A DNA stretch of 64,000 nucleotides from Methylobacterium haplocladii. GTDB taxonomy: Bacteria > Pseudomonadota > Alphaproteobacteria > Rhizobiales > Beijerinckiaceae. This document shows, piece by piece, positions 49,437-59,598 of this stretch. The stretch spans positions 124,001-188,000 of the forward strand of contig NZ_BJZT01000013.1 in NCBI RefSeq assembly GCF_007992175.1, written 5' to 3'. Below the pieces are notes generated by a model. That model was not told where the DNA came from. It ran no database searches and saw nothing but the letters and a program-made list of their open reading frames with translations. Made by a program: the position numbers and the translations under genes. Position 1 is the stretch's first letter. The number at the start of each line of letters is the position of its first letter.

Positions 49437-50729
49437 TCAGGCGCTCAGGCCGGGTGCGTCGCCGGTCTGCTTCTCGATCGCCGCCAGCAGGATGCAGAGC
49501 GCGATGCCCTCGGAGGCGGCGCGGACGTCCGACAGCGACGGGAAGGTCGGCGCGAGGCGCAGGGTCCGATCGTGCGGGTCGCGGCCGTAGGGCGAGGTCG
49601 CGCCGGCCGGGGTCAGGGCGATGCCGGCCTCCTTGGCGAGGGTGACGATCCGTTTGGCGGTGCCCTCGACGGTGTCGACGGTGACGAAATAGCCGCCGGC
49701 CGGCCGCAGCCATTCGGCAGCACCCGTGCCGCCGAGCTTCGCCTCCAGGGTTTCGAGCAGCGCCTCGAACTTCGGCGCGATGATCGCGGCCTGCGCCGCC
49801 ATGTGCCGCTCCAGCCCGGCATCGTCCTTCAGGAAGCGGACGTGGCGGAGCTGGTTGAGCTTGTCCGGACCGATCGTGCGGAAGGAGGCGCGCTCGAGAT
49901 ACCAGCGCACGTTCTCGGGCGAGCTCGCGAAGAAGGCGAGGCCGGCGCCGGCGAGGGTCACCTTCGAGGTCGAGGCGAAGATGAAGGCCCGGTCCGGGTT
50001 CCCCGCCTCGGCGCAGAGCGCGAGGATGTCGGGGACGGTGTGGTGGTCCTGGGTGAGGTGATGGACCGAGTAGGCATTGTCCCACATGATCCGGAAGTCC
50101 GGCGCGGCGGTCTCCATCGCGGCGAGGCGGCGCGAGGTCTCTTCGGAGTAGGTTTCGCCCGAGGGATTCGAGTACTTGGGCACGCACCAGATGCCCTTCA
50201 CGGCCGGGTCGGCGACGAGGCGCTCCACCGCGTCCATGTCCGGGCCTTGGCCGGTCATCGGCACCGGGATCATGCGGATGCCGAACTCCTCGCAGATCGC
50301 GAAGTGACGGTCGTAGCCGGGAACCGGGCAGAGGAAGGTCGGAGCGCCGTCGCTCCAGGGCGCCTTCGAGCCGGGCACGCCCTTCAGCAGTGCGGCGGCG
50401 ATGGTGCCGTGCATCAGCGCGAGGCTCGAATTGTCGCCGACGACGATCTGATCGGCCGGGGCCTGGACCATCTGCGAGAACAGCGCGCGGGTCTCGGGCA
50501 GGCCCTGCAGGCCGCCGTAATTGCGCGCGTCGACGTTGCCCTCGGCGAAGAAGTCACCGTTGCCGGGCAGGGTCAGCATCGGGTTCGAGAGATCGAGCTG
50601 CTCGGGCGAGGGCTTGCCGCGGGTCATGTCGAGCTTCAGCCCGCGCGCCTTGAAGGCTTCGTACTCGGCCCGCACCGTGTCGTGCAGGCGATTCAGCGCT
50701 TCGGAATCCAGGCTGGTGAGGGTCGTCAT
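49437..50729 (-). CDS. Class I/II aminotransferase, AspT subgroup 1c-like
   Basis: 430 residues from ATG 50729, which has GAGGT 6 bases upstream. N-terminus LKLDMTRGKPSPEQLDLSNP, then KGIWCVPKYSNPSGETYSEE, WDNAYSVHHL and the PLP-lysine motif FASTSKVTLAGAGLA are those of the PF12897-type aspartate aminotransferase subgroup. PLP-dependent transamination, probably aspartate/oxoglutarate. A long open frame upstream is only the shadow of the ROK gene. Confidence 0.9.
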   Translation of the reverse strand: MTTLTSLDSEALNRLHDTVRAEYEAFKARGLKLDMTRGKPSPEQLDLSNPMLTLPGNGDFFAEGNVDARNYGGLQGLPETRALFSQMVQAPADQIVVGDNSSLALMHGTIAAALLKGVPGSKAPWSDGAPTFLCPVPGYDRHFAICEEFGIRMIPVPMTGQGPDMDAVERLVADPAVKGIWCVPKYSNPSGETYSEETSRRLAAMETAAPDFRIMWDNAYSVHHLTQDHHTVPDILALCAEAGNPDRAFIFASTSKVTLAGAGLAFFASSPENVRWYLERASFRTIGPDKLNQLRHVRFLKDDAGLERHMAAQAAIIAPKFEALLETLEAKLGGTGAAEWLRPAGGYFVTVDTVEGTAKRIVTLAKEAGIALTPAGATSPYGRDPHDRTLRLAPTFPSLSDVRAASEGIALCILLAAIEKQTGDAPGLSA

Positions 50730-50830
50730 CGGTACCTCAAACGCGGAGGGCAGGGGCGGGATCGGGTTCCCCATACAAGCGGCCGGTGCCTCTGTGTAGG
50801 GAGCGGTCACGGAACGCTCCCATGCAGCGC

Positions 50831-51736
50831 TCAGATGGGCGCATCCCAGAGCCAGGCCGCACCGCGCACACCCGAGGCGTCGTCGTGCAGGCTCGCCCGG
50901 ACCGGCGTATCGAATACGTCGGAGAAGACGTGCGGCCTGATTGCCGCAGGCAGGCCGGCGACCAGTTCCGGCACGTTCGAGAGGCCGCCGCCGAGCACGA
51001 TCACGTCCGGGTCGAGGATGTTCACGACATGGGCGACGGCGCGGCCCATGCGGTCGAGGTAGGTGGCGAAGGTGTCGCGGGCCTTCGGATCGCCGGCGCG
51101 CATGGCCGCGACGATCGCCTCGCCGCCGAGGGATTGCCCCGTGCGGCGCGCGTGGTCGGCAGCGAGCGCCGGGCCGGAGAGCCATGTCTCGATGCAGCCG
51201 CGCCGGCCGCAATAACAGGCCTGGCCGGGGCGCTCGTCGTCGCGGGGCCAGGGCAGGGGATTGTGTCCCCACTCGCCGCTGACACGGCCGCGACCCGAGA
51301 GCGGGCGCCCGTCGATGGCGATGCCCGAGCCGATGCCGGTGCCGAGGATCACGGCCCAGACGAGATGCGCGCCGGCTCCGGCGCCGTCGGTGGCCTCGGA
51401 GACCGCGAGGCAGTTGGCGTCGTTCTCGACGCGCACCGGCCGGCCGAGCACCTGCGCGACGTCGGCTTCGAACGGCCTGCCGATCAGCCACGTCGAGTTG
51501 GCGTTCTTGATGAGGCCCGTGGCCGGCGAGACCGCGCCGGGCATGCCGATCCCGACGCTGCCGGCGGTAACCCCCGCTTCCCTCTCGAGATCGGCGACCA
51601 GCCCGGCAATGGCGGCGAGCGACCCGGCATAGTCGCCCCGCGGCGTCGGACGGCGCTGCGCGGCGAGCGTCCTGCCATCCGCCGCCAGCGCGATCCCGGC
51701 GATCTTGGTGCCGCCGAGATCGATGCCGATGCGCAT
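50831..51736 (-). CDS. ROK family sugar kinase
   Basis: 301 residues. MRIGIDLGGTKIAG (phosphate loop), GEWGHNPLPWPRDD and the zinc motif CYCGRRGCIE are all present. ROK members are glucokinase, fructokinase, GlcNAc kinase or (with a DNA-binding domain) repressors; this one lacks an HTH and so is a kinase. Specificity is uncertain. It starts 20 bases after the dctA stop, and the aminotransferase gene follows with a 101-bp gap. Confidence 0.9.
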   Translation of the reverse strand: MRIGIDLGGTKIAGIALAADGRTLAAQRRPTPRGDYAGSLAAIAGLVADLEREAGVTAGSVGIGMPGAVSPATGLIKNANSTWLIGRPFEADVAQVLGRPVRVENDANCLAVSEATDGAGAGAHLVWAVILGTGIGSGIAIDGRPLSGRGRVSGEWGHNPLPWPRDDERPGQACYCGRRGCIETWLSGPALAADHARRTGQSLGGEAIVAAMRAGDPKARDTFATYLDRMGRAVAHVVNILDPDVIVLGGGLSNVPELVAGLPAAIRPHVFSDVFDTPVRASLHDDASGVRGAAWLWDAPI

Positions 51737-51755
51737 CCGCTGCAAGACGGAGCGG

Positions 51756-53150
51756 CTACTGTGCCGCCACGATCCGCGGTCCTTCCGTGCCCACCTGCGA
51801 AGGGGCGTCCGGGGAGTGATCGGAGATGTCGGTGCCGATGGCGATCGGATGCTCCATCACCTGACGCAGCTTCTCCCGGTCGAGCTCGCCCTCCCAGCGT
51901 GACACCACCACCGTGGCGACGCCGTTGCCGATGAGGTTGGTCAGCGCGCGGCACTCCGACATGAACTTGTCGACGCCGAGCACCAGGGTCATCGCTGCCA
52001 CCGGAACCGGGTTTCCGGGGATTGCGGCGAGTGTGGCGGCCAGGGTGATGAAGCCCGCGCCGGTAACGCCCGAGGCGCCTTTCGAGGTCAGCATCGCGAC
52101 CAGGAAGATCGTCGCATACTGCCCGAACGTCAGGTCGGCGCCCACCGCCTGCGCCAGGAACAGCGTGGTGAGCGTCATGTAGATGTTGGTGCCGTCGAGG
52201 TTGAACGAATAGCCCGTCGGGATGACGAGGCCGACGACCGAATCCGAGGCGCCGAGGCGCTTCATCTTCGTCATCATGTGCGGCAGCACGGTCTCGGATG
52301 AGGAGGTGCCGAGCACGATCAGCAACTCGTCCTTGATGAAGGCGAGGAACTTGAAGATCGAGAAGCCGGCGAAGGCCGCGATCCCGCCGAGGACCACGAA
52401 GATGAACAGCAGCGAGGTGGTGTAGAAGGTGCCGACCAGCCAGGCGAGATCGATGACCTTGCCGATGCCGTACTGGCCCACCGTGAAGGCCATCGCGCCG
52501 AAGGCGCCGATCGGCGCGAGCTTCACGACGATGCCGATGATGCGGAAGAACACCTGTCCCGCGGCGTCGATGCCGTGGGTGATGCTCTCGCCCTTGGCGC
52601 CCATGCCGGTAAGCACGACGCCGGTGAGGATCGAGATCAGCAGCACTTGCAGCAGGTCGCCGCCGGCCAGCGCCTCGAAGAAGCTCTTGGGGATGATGCC
52701 GAGGATGTGGGCGATGGTCGAATCCGCCGCGGCCTTGCTGGCGTAACCCTCGACGGCCTTCGCATCGAGCTTGCTGATGTCGGCGCCGAAGCCGGCGCCG
52801 GGCCGGACGACCTCGCCGACGACGATGCCGATGAGCAGCGCGACGCTCGAGACCACCTCGAAGTAGATCAGCGCCTTGAGGCCGACGCGCCCGACCTTCT
52901 TGAGGTCGCCGATCGAGGCGATGCCGTGGACGATGGTGCAGAAAATGATCGGCGCGATCATCATCTTGATGAGCGCGATGAAACCGTCGCCCATCCACTT
53001 CATCGACTTGCCCCAGTCGGGGGAGAGCCAGCCGAGCAGGATGCCGAGCGCGATGGCGATCAGTACCTGGATATACAGGACCTTGTACCAAGGTGTGTGT
53101 TGTCCGGCGGGGGCAGCCGCGCCCGGAGCATGCGTCATCGACTGGGCCAT
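51756..53150 (-). CDS. dctA: C4-dicarboxylate transporter
   Basis: 464 residues of the DAACS (glutamate transporter) fold. Family signatures: [18 protein letters not shown] (the serine-rich HP1 loop), [15 protein letters not shown] and [17 protein letters not shown] (HP2), and [19 protein letters not shown]. Imports succinate, fumarate and malate with protons or sodium across the inner membrane, fitting a methylotroph's C4 growth. dctA-ROK form a tight pair. Confidence 0.94.
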   Translation of the reverse strand: MAQSMTHAPGAAAPAGQHTPWYKVLYIQVLIAIALGILLGWLSPDWGKSMKWMGDGFIALIKMMIAPIIFCTIVHGIASIGDLKKVGRVGLKALIYFEVVSSVALLIGIVVGEVVRPGAGFGADISKLDAKAVEGYASKAAADSTIAHILGIIPKSFFEALAGGDLLQVLLISILTGVVLTGMGAKGESITHGIDAAGQVFFRIIGIVVKLAPIGAFGAMAFTVGQYGIGKVIDLAWLVGTFYTTSLLFIFVVLGGIAAFAGFSIFKFLAFIKDELLIVLGTSSSETVLPHMMTKMKRLGASDSVVGLVIPTGYSFNLDGTNIYMTLTTLFLAQAVGADLTFGQYATIFLVAMLTSKGASGVTGAGFITLAATLAAIPGNPVPVAAMTLVLGVDKFMSECRALTNLIGNGVATVVVSRWEGELDREKLRQVMEHPIAIGTDISDHSPDAPSQVGTEGPRIVAAQ

Positions 53151-53417
53151 GTTTCCTCGCCGTTAACACTCGTTGGTGTTGGCCTCTTGCGGGCCTGTCG
53201 ACGACGCTAGCGGGTTTGCCGTTTCCGCTCAACGGTATGTCGGTAGTTCCACCGCATTCCGCATGCGAGAAAGTTGTCGAGACTGTGGCGCTGCCTCTTT
53301 TCCGCCACACGACTTGGTGGCACGAGTAACGGCGACGCCGAGCTTTCGCGTAGGACGGGTATTGTCTCGTCGATACAAGAGCTTCGATGGCGGCGACTGC
53401 TCACCGCGGAGTTCCCC

Positions 53418-53852
53418 GTGTCCTTCTCCAGCTTTTTCAAGCGGGCCGTTCCGGCCGTTCTCTCGTTGTGTGCGCTCGTCTTCGTCTCGGCCGCTCCCGC
53501 GGAGGCCGGTGTCGTGGCCCAGGTCAGCAAGTCGAGCCAGCGGATGCGTGTCTACGTGAACGGCGTGCTCGCGCATGACTGGCCGATCTCCACCGCCAGA
53601 CAAGGTTACGTGACGCCGAGCGGAAGTTATCGCGTCGGCCATATGGCGCGGATGCACTACTCGAAGAAGTATCACAACTCGCCGATGCCCTATTCGATGT
53701 TCTTTCGCGGCGGCTACGCAATCCACGGCACCTATGCCGTCGGACATCTCGGCCGTCAGGCGAGCCATGGCTGCATCCGGCTCGCGCCGGGCAATGCCGC
53801 GGCGCTCTACGCGCTGACCCGGGCGTATGGAACGCAGGTGGTCATCCGTTGA
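53418..53852 (+). CDS. L,D-transpeptidase (YkuD), GTG start
   Basis: 144 residues. A signal peptide covers residues ~1-30 (VPAVLSLCALVFVSAAPAEA). The catalytic set is complete: HGT at His103, and SHGCIRL with His117, Cys119, Arg121. Cross-links meso-DAP residues of peptidoglycan in the periplasm. GTG 53418 has GGAG 8 bases upstream; the longer frame to 53274 is not family-like. Second enzyme of this family in the window. Confidence 0.92.
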   Translation: MSFSSFFKRAVPAVLSLCALVFVSAAPAEAGVVAQVSKSSQRMRVYVNGVLAHDWPISTARQGYVTPSGSYRVGHMARMHYSKKYHNSPMPYSMFFRGGYAIHGTYAVGHLGRQASHGCIRLAPGNAAALYALTRAYGTQVVIR

Positions 53853-53977
53853 TCGTCCTGCGACCCGGGCGTGTGGATGCTGTTCGATCCGTCGCGCAAT
53901 AAAGCGAAACAGATATCCGTTTTTGGCTGGTCACATCGATCCGAGCCGTGTCCCCTCCATGGGACAGGCCTCTTCGG

Positions 53978-54139
53978 ATGAGGCCACTCTTCCGTACCGG
54001 CGGCGAGGTCGTTGCGATCCTCACCGTCGGCGAAGCGGAGGTCCTGATGCCGAACCGCCCGAACGGAAGAGACATCGAGCGGCGGCCTCTGTCCGTATCG
54101 GCTTCGATATCCACCAAACCCGGCCGAAGCGCCGCGTAG
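53978..54139 (+). CDS. Possible small hypothetical protein
   Basis: 53 residues in a 308-bp gap, beginning MRPLFRTGGEVVAILTVGEA and continuing EVLMPNRPNGRDIERRP. The early part looks protein-like, the tail is Ser/Pro-rich. ATG 53948 is another start. No family recognised. Confidence 0.3.
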   Translation: MRPLFRTGGEVVAILTVGEAEVLMPNRPNGRDIERRPLSVSASISTKPGRSAA

Positions 54140-54160
54140 GCCGCCTTCGGTGCGACCGGA

Positions 54161-55114
54161 TCAGGTCTGCTGGTTGGTGCGGCGGGGCCGAACGGTCCAA
54201 CGCTCGAACGAGCCGCCGAGAGCGTCGTCCTTGGCCGGCTCCTTCGGCTGCTGGATCGCGGCGCTCAGAGCCTGCGACAGGCTCTCGATCACGTCATCGA
54301 TCCGCGCATCGCCCTTGTCCTCCGACGCTGCGGCGACGGGCTTCATCTCGACCGATGCCGGGGGCGCTCCCGGCTTGGGAGCCTCGTGTGCCACAGGCGG
54401 CGGAGTCTCGACGGCCGGCTCGGCTGCCTTGACCTCCATGGGTGCCGGAGACTCGGCCGGCTCCGGGGAGGACGCCTCCGCGACGGGCGCCGGGGGCGGT
54501 GGCGCAACCGGAGCGGGTGCCGGTGCCAGCGGGGCCGCCGCCGGGGTCTCGGTGGTGGAAGGCCGCCGCAACGGCTTGTTCCCGAAACCGAAACGCGGCT
54601 CGATCAGGTCAAGCACGGCATTCAGGGCGGCATTGCTCAGACCGATCTCGGGCGACGGCGGCACGCCCTGAATGGCGACGGCATGGCGGTCGTAGCCTGC
54701 CTCCGCCGAGACGTCGGTACCGAACCAGGCCGGTGCGAGGAAGGCCTTCGACGCCGCCTCGTCGTCGAAGGTGACGCTGGCGATATCGAGGCCGGCCGGC
54801 GTGACGTAGCGGTCGATCTGAACGTCGCGGCCGCCCAACGGGACGGTCGTACGCTCATAGGCCGCCTTGCCGGAGCAGACGTCGAGGAGGGCATCGCCGT
54901 GGGCACGCGGCACCTCCGTGCGCTCCTCCTTCGAACGGCCCTCGGCGTCGGTTGTGACGAGCACGAGGTGACAATCCTGCCCGTCGATCCTGACGTAGGA
55001 GGTTCGGCCTGCCTGTGGAGCGAAATAGCCTTCCGTGATGCGGGCGCCGCCGCGCTCCTTGCGAATCAGTCGCACAAGCGACGGAGCAATCAGAAAACGC
55101 CGGACGACACTCAT
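54161..55114 (-). CDS. CYTH-like domain protein with Pro/Ala-rich tail
   Basis: 317 residues. Residues ~1-165 align in pattern with CYTH (inorganic triphosphatase-type) proteins: RRFLIA, ITEGYF, TSYVRID, RSKEERTEVP, DVQIDRYVT, FDDEAASKAFLAPAWFGTDV. The usual N-terminal metal site E-x-E-x-K appears lost (SVVRRFLIA). Residues ~185-290 are a long Pro/Ala/Glu linker, then a short charged end. Activity is doubtful and binding is more likely. ATG 55114 is preferred over 55267. Confidence 0.65.
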   Translation of the reverse strand: MSVVRRFLIAPSLVRLIRKERGGARITEGYFAPQAGRTSYVRIDGQDCHLVLVTTDAEGRSKEERTEVPRAHGDALLDVCSGKAAYERTTVPLGGRDVQIDRYVTPAGLDIASVTFDDEAASKAFLAPAWFGTDVSAEAGYDRHAVAIQGVPPSPEIGLSNAALNAVLDLIEPRFGFGNKPLRRPSTTETPAAAPLAPAPAPVAPPPPAPVAEASSPEPAESPAPMEVKAAEPAVETPPPVAHEAPKPGAPPASVEMKPVAAASEDKGDARIDDVIESLSQALSAAIQQPKEPAKDDALGGSFERWTVRPRRTNQQT

Positions 55115-55393
55115 ACGCTCAACCTCCCCGCGGGGTTCGATGTCGAGCGGTTCGACATCCCGATCCGGGCTGGCCGTCGCATCCGCGACGAACCGCCCGG
55201 CCCGGATCCGCTCATCAGGTTCGCGTCGCCGGCATCGTGCCGTCGATGTGAACCCGATGACGTGCAACCGCTCGGCATCTCTATGCCCTTAACCGCTAAG
55301 CGAAACGCCGTCGAAATCAAGACGGTTCACTTTGCGTTACCGGGGCATCGACCCTGCCGTCCCCATCGAACGGCCGTGCGAGGGTCGGTTGGA

Positions 55394-55807
55394 TCAATCC
55401 GCCGGCTCGAAGTGCATGGCAACGCCGTTCATGCAGTAGCGAAGGCCGGTCGGCGCCGGACCGTCATCGAAGACGTGACCGAGATGGCCCTGGCAGCGCG
55501 CGCAGTGCACCTCGGTGCGCGCCATCCCGTGGCTGCGATCTACCGTGGTGTCGACGGCGCCTTCGAGGGGCGCGAAGAAGCTCGGCCAGCCGCTGCCGGA
55601 TTCGTATTTGGTGCCGGTCTCGAACAGCGGCGCGCCGCAACCGACGCAGGTGAAGGTGCCCCTGCGCTTCTCGGCATTCAGGCAGCTGGTGCCCGCTCGC
55701 TCCGTGCCGTGCTCGCGCAGGACGCGGTACTGCTCGGGGCTGAGCGCCTCGCGCCACTCGGCGTCGCTTCGGGCCTCGGGCGGGCTGATCGTGCCGGTTT
55801 CGGCCAT
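55394..55807 (-). CDS. msrB: Peptide-methionine (R)-S-oxide reductase
   Basis: 137 residues; repairs methionine-R-sulfoxide. Zinc is held by Cys54, Cys57, Cys102 and Cys105 (CVGC, CARC) and Cys125 in RYCMNG is catalytic. [10 protein letters not shown] and GHVFDDGP are family signatures. Note the substitution [12 protein letters not shown] where most have a PFTGxYW-type loop. Stands alone. Confidence 0.95.
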   Translation of the reverse strand: MAETGTISPPEARSDAEWREALSPEQYRVLREHGTERAGTSCLNAEKRRGTFTCVGCGAPLFETGTKYESGSGWPSFFAPLEGAVDTTVDRSHGMARTEVHCARCQGHLGHVFDDGPAPTGLRYCMNGVAMHFEPAD

Positions 55808-55869
55808 GCCGTTCCTCCATGGTTTTCGTTGTCGGGATATGGGGTCGGGCAGTCGATCCAGCGAGCGCT

Positions 55870-57024
55870 TCAGGCTGCCGCACCGACGGTGTCGGCCATG
55901 CGGGCCTCGCGCTCGCCGAGCGCCCGCTCGCGGCCGGTGGTGGAATCATGCCCGGTCTGGTGCTCGATCTCCGCGTTGATCTCGCCGCCGAGCAGCACGA
56001 TCGTCGCCGAGATCCAGATCCAGGTCATGAAGGCGATCACCGCGCCGAGCGAGCCGTAGGTCTCGTTGTAGGAGCCGAAGCTCGCGACGTACCAGGAAAA
56101 GAGGATCGAGGCGGCGATCCAGAGCACCCCCGCCACCGCCCCCCCGAGGCCGACCCAGCGCCAGCGCGCCGGCTCGCGGCTCGGGCCGTAGCGATAGAGC
56201 ACGGTGAGCGCGCCGAGGATGACGACCAGCAGCGCCGGCCAGCGCAGGGCGGCGATCGCCCAGGCGCCGTCGCCGAGGCCGACAAAGTTGAACACCAGCG
56301 GCAGGACGACGATCGCGGAGAGCGCGACGATCACGAAGATCAGCGCGCCGATGGTGAAGGTGAGCGAGCGCAGGTTCAGCCAGAAGAAGTTGCGCTTCTC
56401 CTCCTCCTCGTAGACCACGTTCAGCGCATCGAACATCGCCTTCATGGCCGCGTTCGCGCTCCACACCGAGAGCACGAGGCTGGTGAAGAAGGTCAGCCCC
56501 AGCGTGCCGCCGCCCTTCGCCGCGATGCGCTTCACCTGCCCCCCGACGATCTCGATGGCACTGTCCGGCAGCACGCCCTGCATGGCCGCGAGATGCTCGT
56601 TGATGGTGTTGGCATCCGAGAACAGGCCGTAGCAGGTCACCAGCGCGGCGATGGCCGGGAACAGCGACAGCAGCGTGTAGAAGGTGACGCCGGCCGCCAC
56701 CGAGAGTACGCGGTCCTTGTTGAACTCCTGGAAGACGCGGACGGCGATGTCCTTCCAGCCCGACGCCGGGATCTCGGTAGGGTCCTTGGCGCCCCGGCCG
56801 CGATCGGCCTGCGTCGCCGCGACCCAGCGCGCGGTCCGACCCTCGTGTGAATGCGCCCCGCCGTTTTTCTCGCGACGCTTCGGCGTCTCGTCGGAGCCGC
56901 ATTGGGCCGGCAGCCGCCTCGGACTTGCGGCCACCGCGATCAGCGCTGCGCCGAGCGCCAGCGTCCACAAAACGGAGGTCGCCTCGCCGTTGCGATCGGG
57001 CGGGGAAGGGGAGGACGACGGCAT
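55870..57024 (-). CDS. YihY/BrkB family membrane protein
   Basis: 384 residues from ATG 57024. A basic ~95-residue cytoplasmic N-terminus precedes six membrane helices beginning [20 protein letters not shown], with [17 protein letters not shown] in the last part. Members were first reported as ribonuclease BN by mistake; their function is uncertain. Downstream of msrB's start by 62 bases on the same strand, so the two might be co-transcribed. Confidence 0.9.
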   Translation of the reverse strand: MPSSSPSPPDRNGEATSVLWTLALGAALIAVAASPRRLPAQCGSDETPKRREKNGGAHSHEGRTARWVAATQADRGRGAKDPTEIPASGWKDIAVRVFQEFNKDRVLSVAAGVTFYTLLSLFPAIAALVTCYGLFSDANTINEHLAAMQGVLPDSAIEIVGGQVKRIAAKGGGTLGLTFFTSLVLSVWSANAAMKAMFDALNVVYEEEEKRNFFWLNLRSLTFTIGALIFVIVALSAIVVLPLVFNFVGLGDGAWAIAALRWPALLVVILGALTVLYRYGPSREPARWRWVGLGGAVAGVLWIAASILFSWYVASFGSYNETYGSLGAVIAFMTWIWISATIVLLGGEINAEIEHQTGHDSTTGRERALGEREARMADTVGAAA

Positions 57025-57249
57025 GGTGGGATCGAGACGCCAGGGGTTCGAGCGACCGGGTTCAACCGGCAATCAGGCTTGGCTGTTCCTTGCGCACAAG
57101 CGGAAGCCTGAGGAAAGCGCGCTGCGGTCTCGGCCTCCGCCGCCTTCGCCTTCCGCGAAGGCTCGGTAAACGAGTCTCGAATTGCGCTCGGTCCCACGTT
57201 CCATAGTCTCTCGCAATAGAGAACGAGCCGACGAAAAAGGATTTTAGCC

Positions 57250-57462
57250 ATGCGCACGATGTCTTTGCATGCTCATCTGCCGGCACGCGACTGGCATCTT
57301 GTCACTGCTGCCGGGTTCGTCGCACTGACCGTCTTCGCCGCCGCCATCGACCGCCGGAATGCTTTCATCGACCGGAGCGTTGCCAATCCTCCCTCGGCCG
57401 AACGCGTGGCGGCGCCGTTGACGCCATCCGAGCTAGCCCGGGAGATGATGACGCACGATTGA
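57250..57462 (+). CDS. Small single-helix membrane protein
   Basis: 70 residues with one hydrophobic segment (LVTAAGFVALTVFAAAIDRR) and a polar tail. AAGGA lies 10 bases before the ATG. Not a recognised family. Probably real because the frame starts in a promoter-like gap. Confidence 0.5.
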   Translation: MRTMSLHAHLPARDWHLVTAAGFVALTVFAAAIDRRNAFIDRSVANPPSAERVAAPLTPSELAREMMTHD

Positions 57463-57745
57463 GGTGCACTCTTCCGCCGCGACGCGAGCGCATCGGACCA
57501 AGCCCGAGGGCGATGTTCCGCGCCGGCCCCGGGTCTGGCGTGTCTCGGTTGGGGAAATCGGGGCAGACGATCCAGTTCGGGTCGATTTCGGCCGGTCCGC
57601 TGACGAGGGCGAATGGATGACAGCGGACGTTGCCGCCGGGCTCAGCCCACGCGTTTAAACTCGCCGTTAACCGAGATCAGTGACTTGTCTGATCGTTGGT
57701 AACTTCGTGCGGGCTGTATCTGCCGCCGCGCAAGGATGGCGAATT

Positions 57746-58603
57746 ATGCGGCTGATCGTCGGCACACTCATCGTCTTCGCCTGCGTCTTCGGCAGCTACG
57801 CGCAGATGGGCGGCCACCTGGAAGTCCTCTGGCAGCCGTTCGAGTTCGTCATCATCCTCGGTGCAGCGATCGGCGCCTTCATCATCGGCAACATCGGGCC
57901 TGTGCTCAAGGCTGTGCCCGCCATGCTGCTCACGTTGGTGAAGGGCCCCAAATACACACAGCAATGCTATGTCGAACTGCTGGGAATGCAGTATACTTTG
58001 TACAAACTCGCGAAGCAGAAGGGTTCGATGGCGCTCGAGCCGCACATCGAAAATCCGGGCGAGTCGACGCTGTTCAACGCCTTCCCGACCTTCGCAGCGA
58101 ACCATCACGCGGTCGAGTTCGTCTGCGACTACATGCGTATGGTGACGCTGGGCGTCGACAACCCCTACCAGATCGAAGCGCTCATGGATGAGGAACTGGA
58201 GACGCACCACCAGGAGCAGGAGCGTATCGTTTCGTCCATGCAGTCGCTTGCCGACGGAACGCCGGCGCTCGGCATCGTCGCCGCCGTGCTCGGCGTGATA
58301 AAGACGATGGGGGCGATCAAAGAGCCGCCGGAGGTGCTGGGACATCTGATCGGCGGTGCGCTCGTCGGCACCTTCTTCGGCGTCTTCGTCGCCTATGGCT
58401 TCTTCGGGCCCATGGCGCAGTCGCTCAAGAGCCTCTTCGAGGCCGAATCCAAATACTTCCTTTCGCTCAAGACGGGTCTCCTCGCTCACATCGGCGGCCA
58501 GCCGCCGGTGATGGCCATAGAATTTGCCCGCAAGTCTCTGATGAGCGACGTCCGCCCCAGCTTCAGCGAAGTGGAAGAAGCAACCGCCGCTCTGCCCGCC
58601 TAA
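57746..58603 (+). CDS. motA: Flagellar motor stator protein MotA
   Basis: 285 residues; with MotB forms the proton channel that turns the flagellum. Features: four membrane helices, IIGNIGPVLKAVPAMLLTLV, the large cytoplasmic loop with VCDYMRMVTLGVDNP, and SLADGTPALGIVAAVLGVIK with the essential proline. ATG 57746 is preferred over 57680. GGA precedes it by 9 bases. Confidence 0.96.
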   Translation: MRLIVGTLIVFACVFGSYAQMGGHLEVLWQPFEFVIILGAAIGAFIIGNIGPVLKAVPAMLLTLVKGPKYTQQCYVELLGMQYTLYKLAKQKGSMALEPHIENPGESTLFNAFPTFAANHHAVEFVCDYMRMVTLGVDNPYQIEALMDEELETHHQEQERIVSSMQSLADGTPALGIVAAVLGVIKTMGAIKEPPEVLGHLIGGALVGTFFGVFVAYGFFGPMAQSLKSLFEAESKYFLSLKTGLLAHIGGQPPVMAIEFARKSLMSDVRPSFSEVEEATAALPA

Positions 58604-58662
58604 AGCGCTTTCCGACCGAGTGGATGCCGGTCGGTTGAAAGAAAGCGCGTCATGACAATGGC

Positions 58663-58709
58663 CTAGAGCCGTATCCGGCCTGATGCGATCAGGCCGGATG
58701 CGGCTCTAG
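58663..58709. other. 47-bp near-perfect hairpin between motA and motB
   Basis: 22-bp arms (58663-58684 and 58688-58709) with a GCG loop and one T-G pair: CTAGAGCCGTATCCGGCCTG and its complement. No T-run. Could stop transcription part-way, stabilise motA mRNA or be a repeat-element copy. Confidence 0.7.
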
Positions 58710-58737
58710 ATTTAATCCAATCTCCAGTGGGGACCCG

Positions 58738-59598
58738 ATGACCACGATCATTGTCAAGAAGGTCAAGAAGGCCGCACATGCACACCACGGTGGGGCCTGG
58801 AAGATCGCCTATGCGGACTTCGTGACCGCAATGATGGCGTTCTTTCTGCTGATGTGGCTGATCAGCATGACGACGCAGGAGCAGAAAGTCGGCTTGGCGG
58901 AATATTTCGCGCCGGGGAATATCAGCCCTGCAAACAGCGGCGCCGGCGGAATGCTGTACGGCACCGCCCTGGACACGTCAGGCAACAAGCCGTCCACGCC
59001 CGTCGACGTGGAGACGGGCTCTGCCGAGCAGAAGGACAGATCGCGCCCGGCCAGTCAGAAGCGCGCCCGCGATCTCGATGCCAGCCGCTCGGACGCCAGC
59101 GTGCAGGCCAACGACAGCGCCATAGCCAGCCTCCGGCAGGCGCTCCAGAAGATGCCCGACATTGCCGAGCTGTCGCGCAACATCGTGATCGAGCAGACCA
59201 AGGAGGGTGTGAACGTTTCCCTCGTGGACGAGGACGGCCGCTCCATGTTCCGCGAGGGCTCCGTCGACCCCTTCGAGCGCACCCGTCGCGTATTGGAGGC
59301 GCTCGCGCCTGCCATGCGCCGGCTGCCCAACCGCCTGTCCATAACCGGCCACACGGCCGCCGCCCGCCCAGGCTCGACGCGGGCTGGCGAACCCTGGAAC
59401 CTGACCGCCGGGCGTGCGCTCGCCGTGCGCGAGATCCTGTCGGGTGCCGGGGTTCCCGCCGACAACTTCGATTCCGTGGTGGGACGCGCCGACACCATGC
59501 CGGTCTTCCCCGACAATCCCTACATCGCGCCGAACCGACGGGTGACGATCACGCTGCTCAATGCGAGCCCGCCGGTGCCCACGAACGCCTTTCGCTGA
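58738..59598 (+). CDS. motB: Flagellar motor protein MotB
   Basis: 286 residues. The single N-terminal helix AYADFVTAMMAFFLLMW holds proton-binding Asp27. A ~90-residue Ser/Ala linker follows, then an OmpA-like peptidoglycan-binding domain (about residues 145-280, SITGHTAAARP... AVREILSGAGVP... PNRRVTITLL). Anchors the stator to the wall. The motC and fliK genes that follow motB in many rhizobia are absent here. Confidence 0.95.
   Translation: MTTIIVKKVKKAAHAHHGGAWKIAYADFVTAMMAFFLLMWLISMTTQEQKVGLAEYFAPGNISPANSGAGGMLYGTALDTSGNKPSTPVDVETGSAEQKDRSRPASQKRARDLDASRSDASVQANDSAIASLRQALQKMPDIAELSRNIVIEQTKEGVNVSLVDEDGRSMFREGSVDPFERTRRVLEALAPAMRRLPNRLSITGHTAAARPGSTRAGEPWNLTAGRALAVREILSGAGVPADNFDSVVGRADTMPVFPDNPYIAPNRRVTITLLNASPPVPTNAFR

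Noticed and set aside
49437..51491. 684-residue minus-strand ORF covering the aminotransferase and more
   Set aside because: The first part is the antisense/out-of-phase shadow of the ROK gene; the enzyme starts at 50729.
53842..54117. 91-residue minus-strand ORF
   Set aside because: Ser/Arg/Thr-rich without any motif; the plus-strand small ORF in the same place looks slightly more protein-like.
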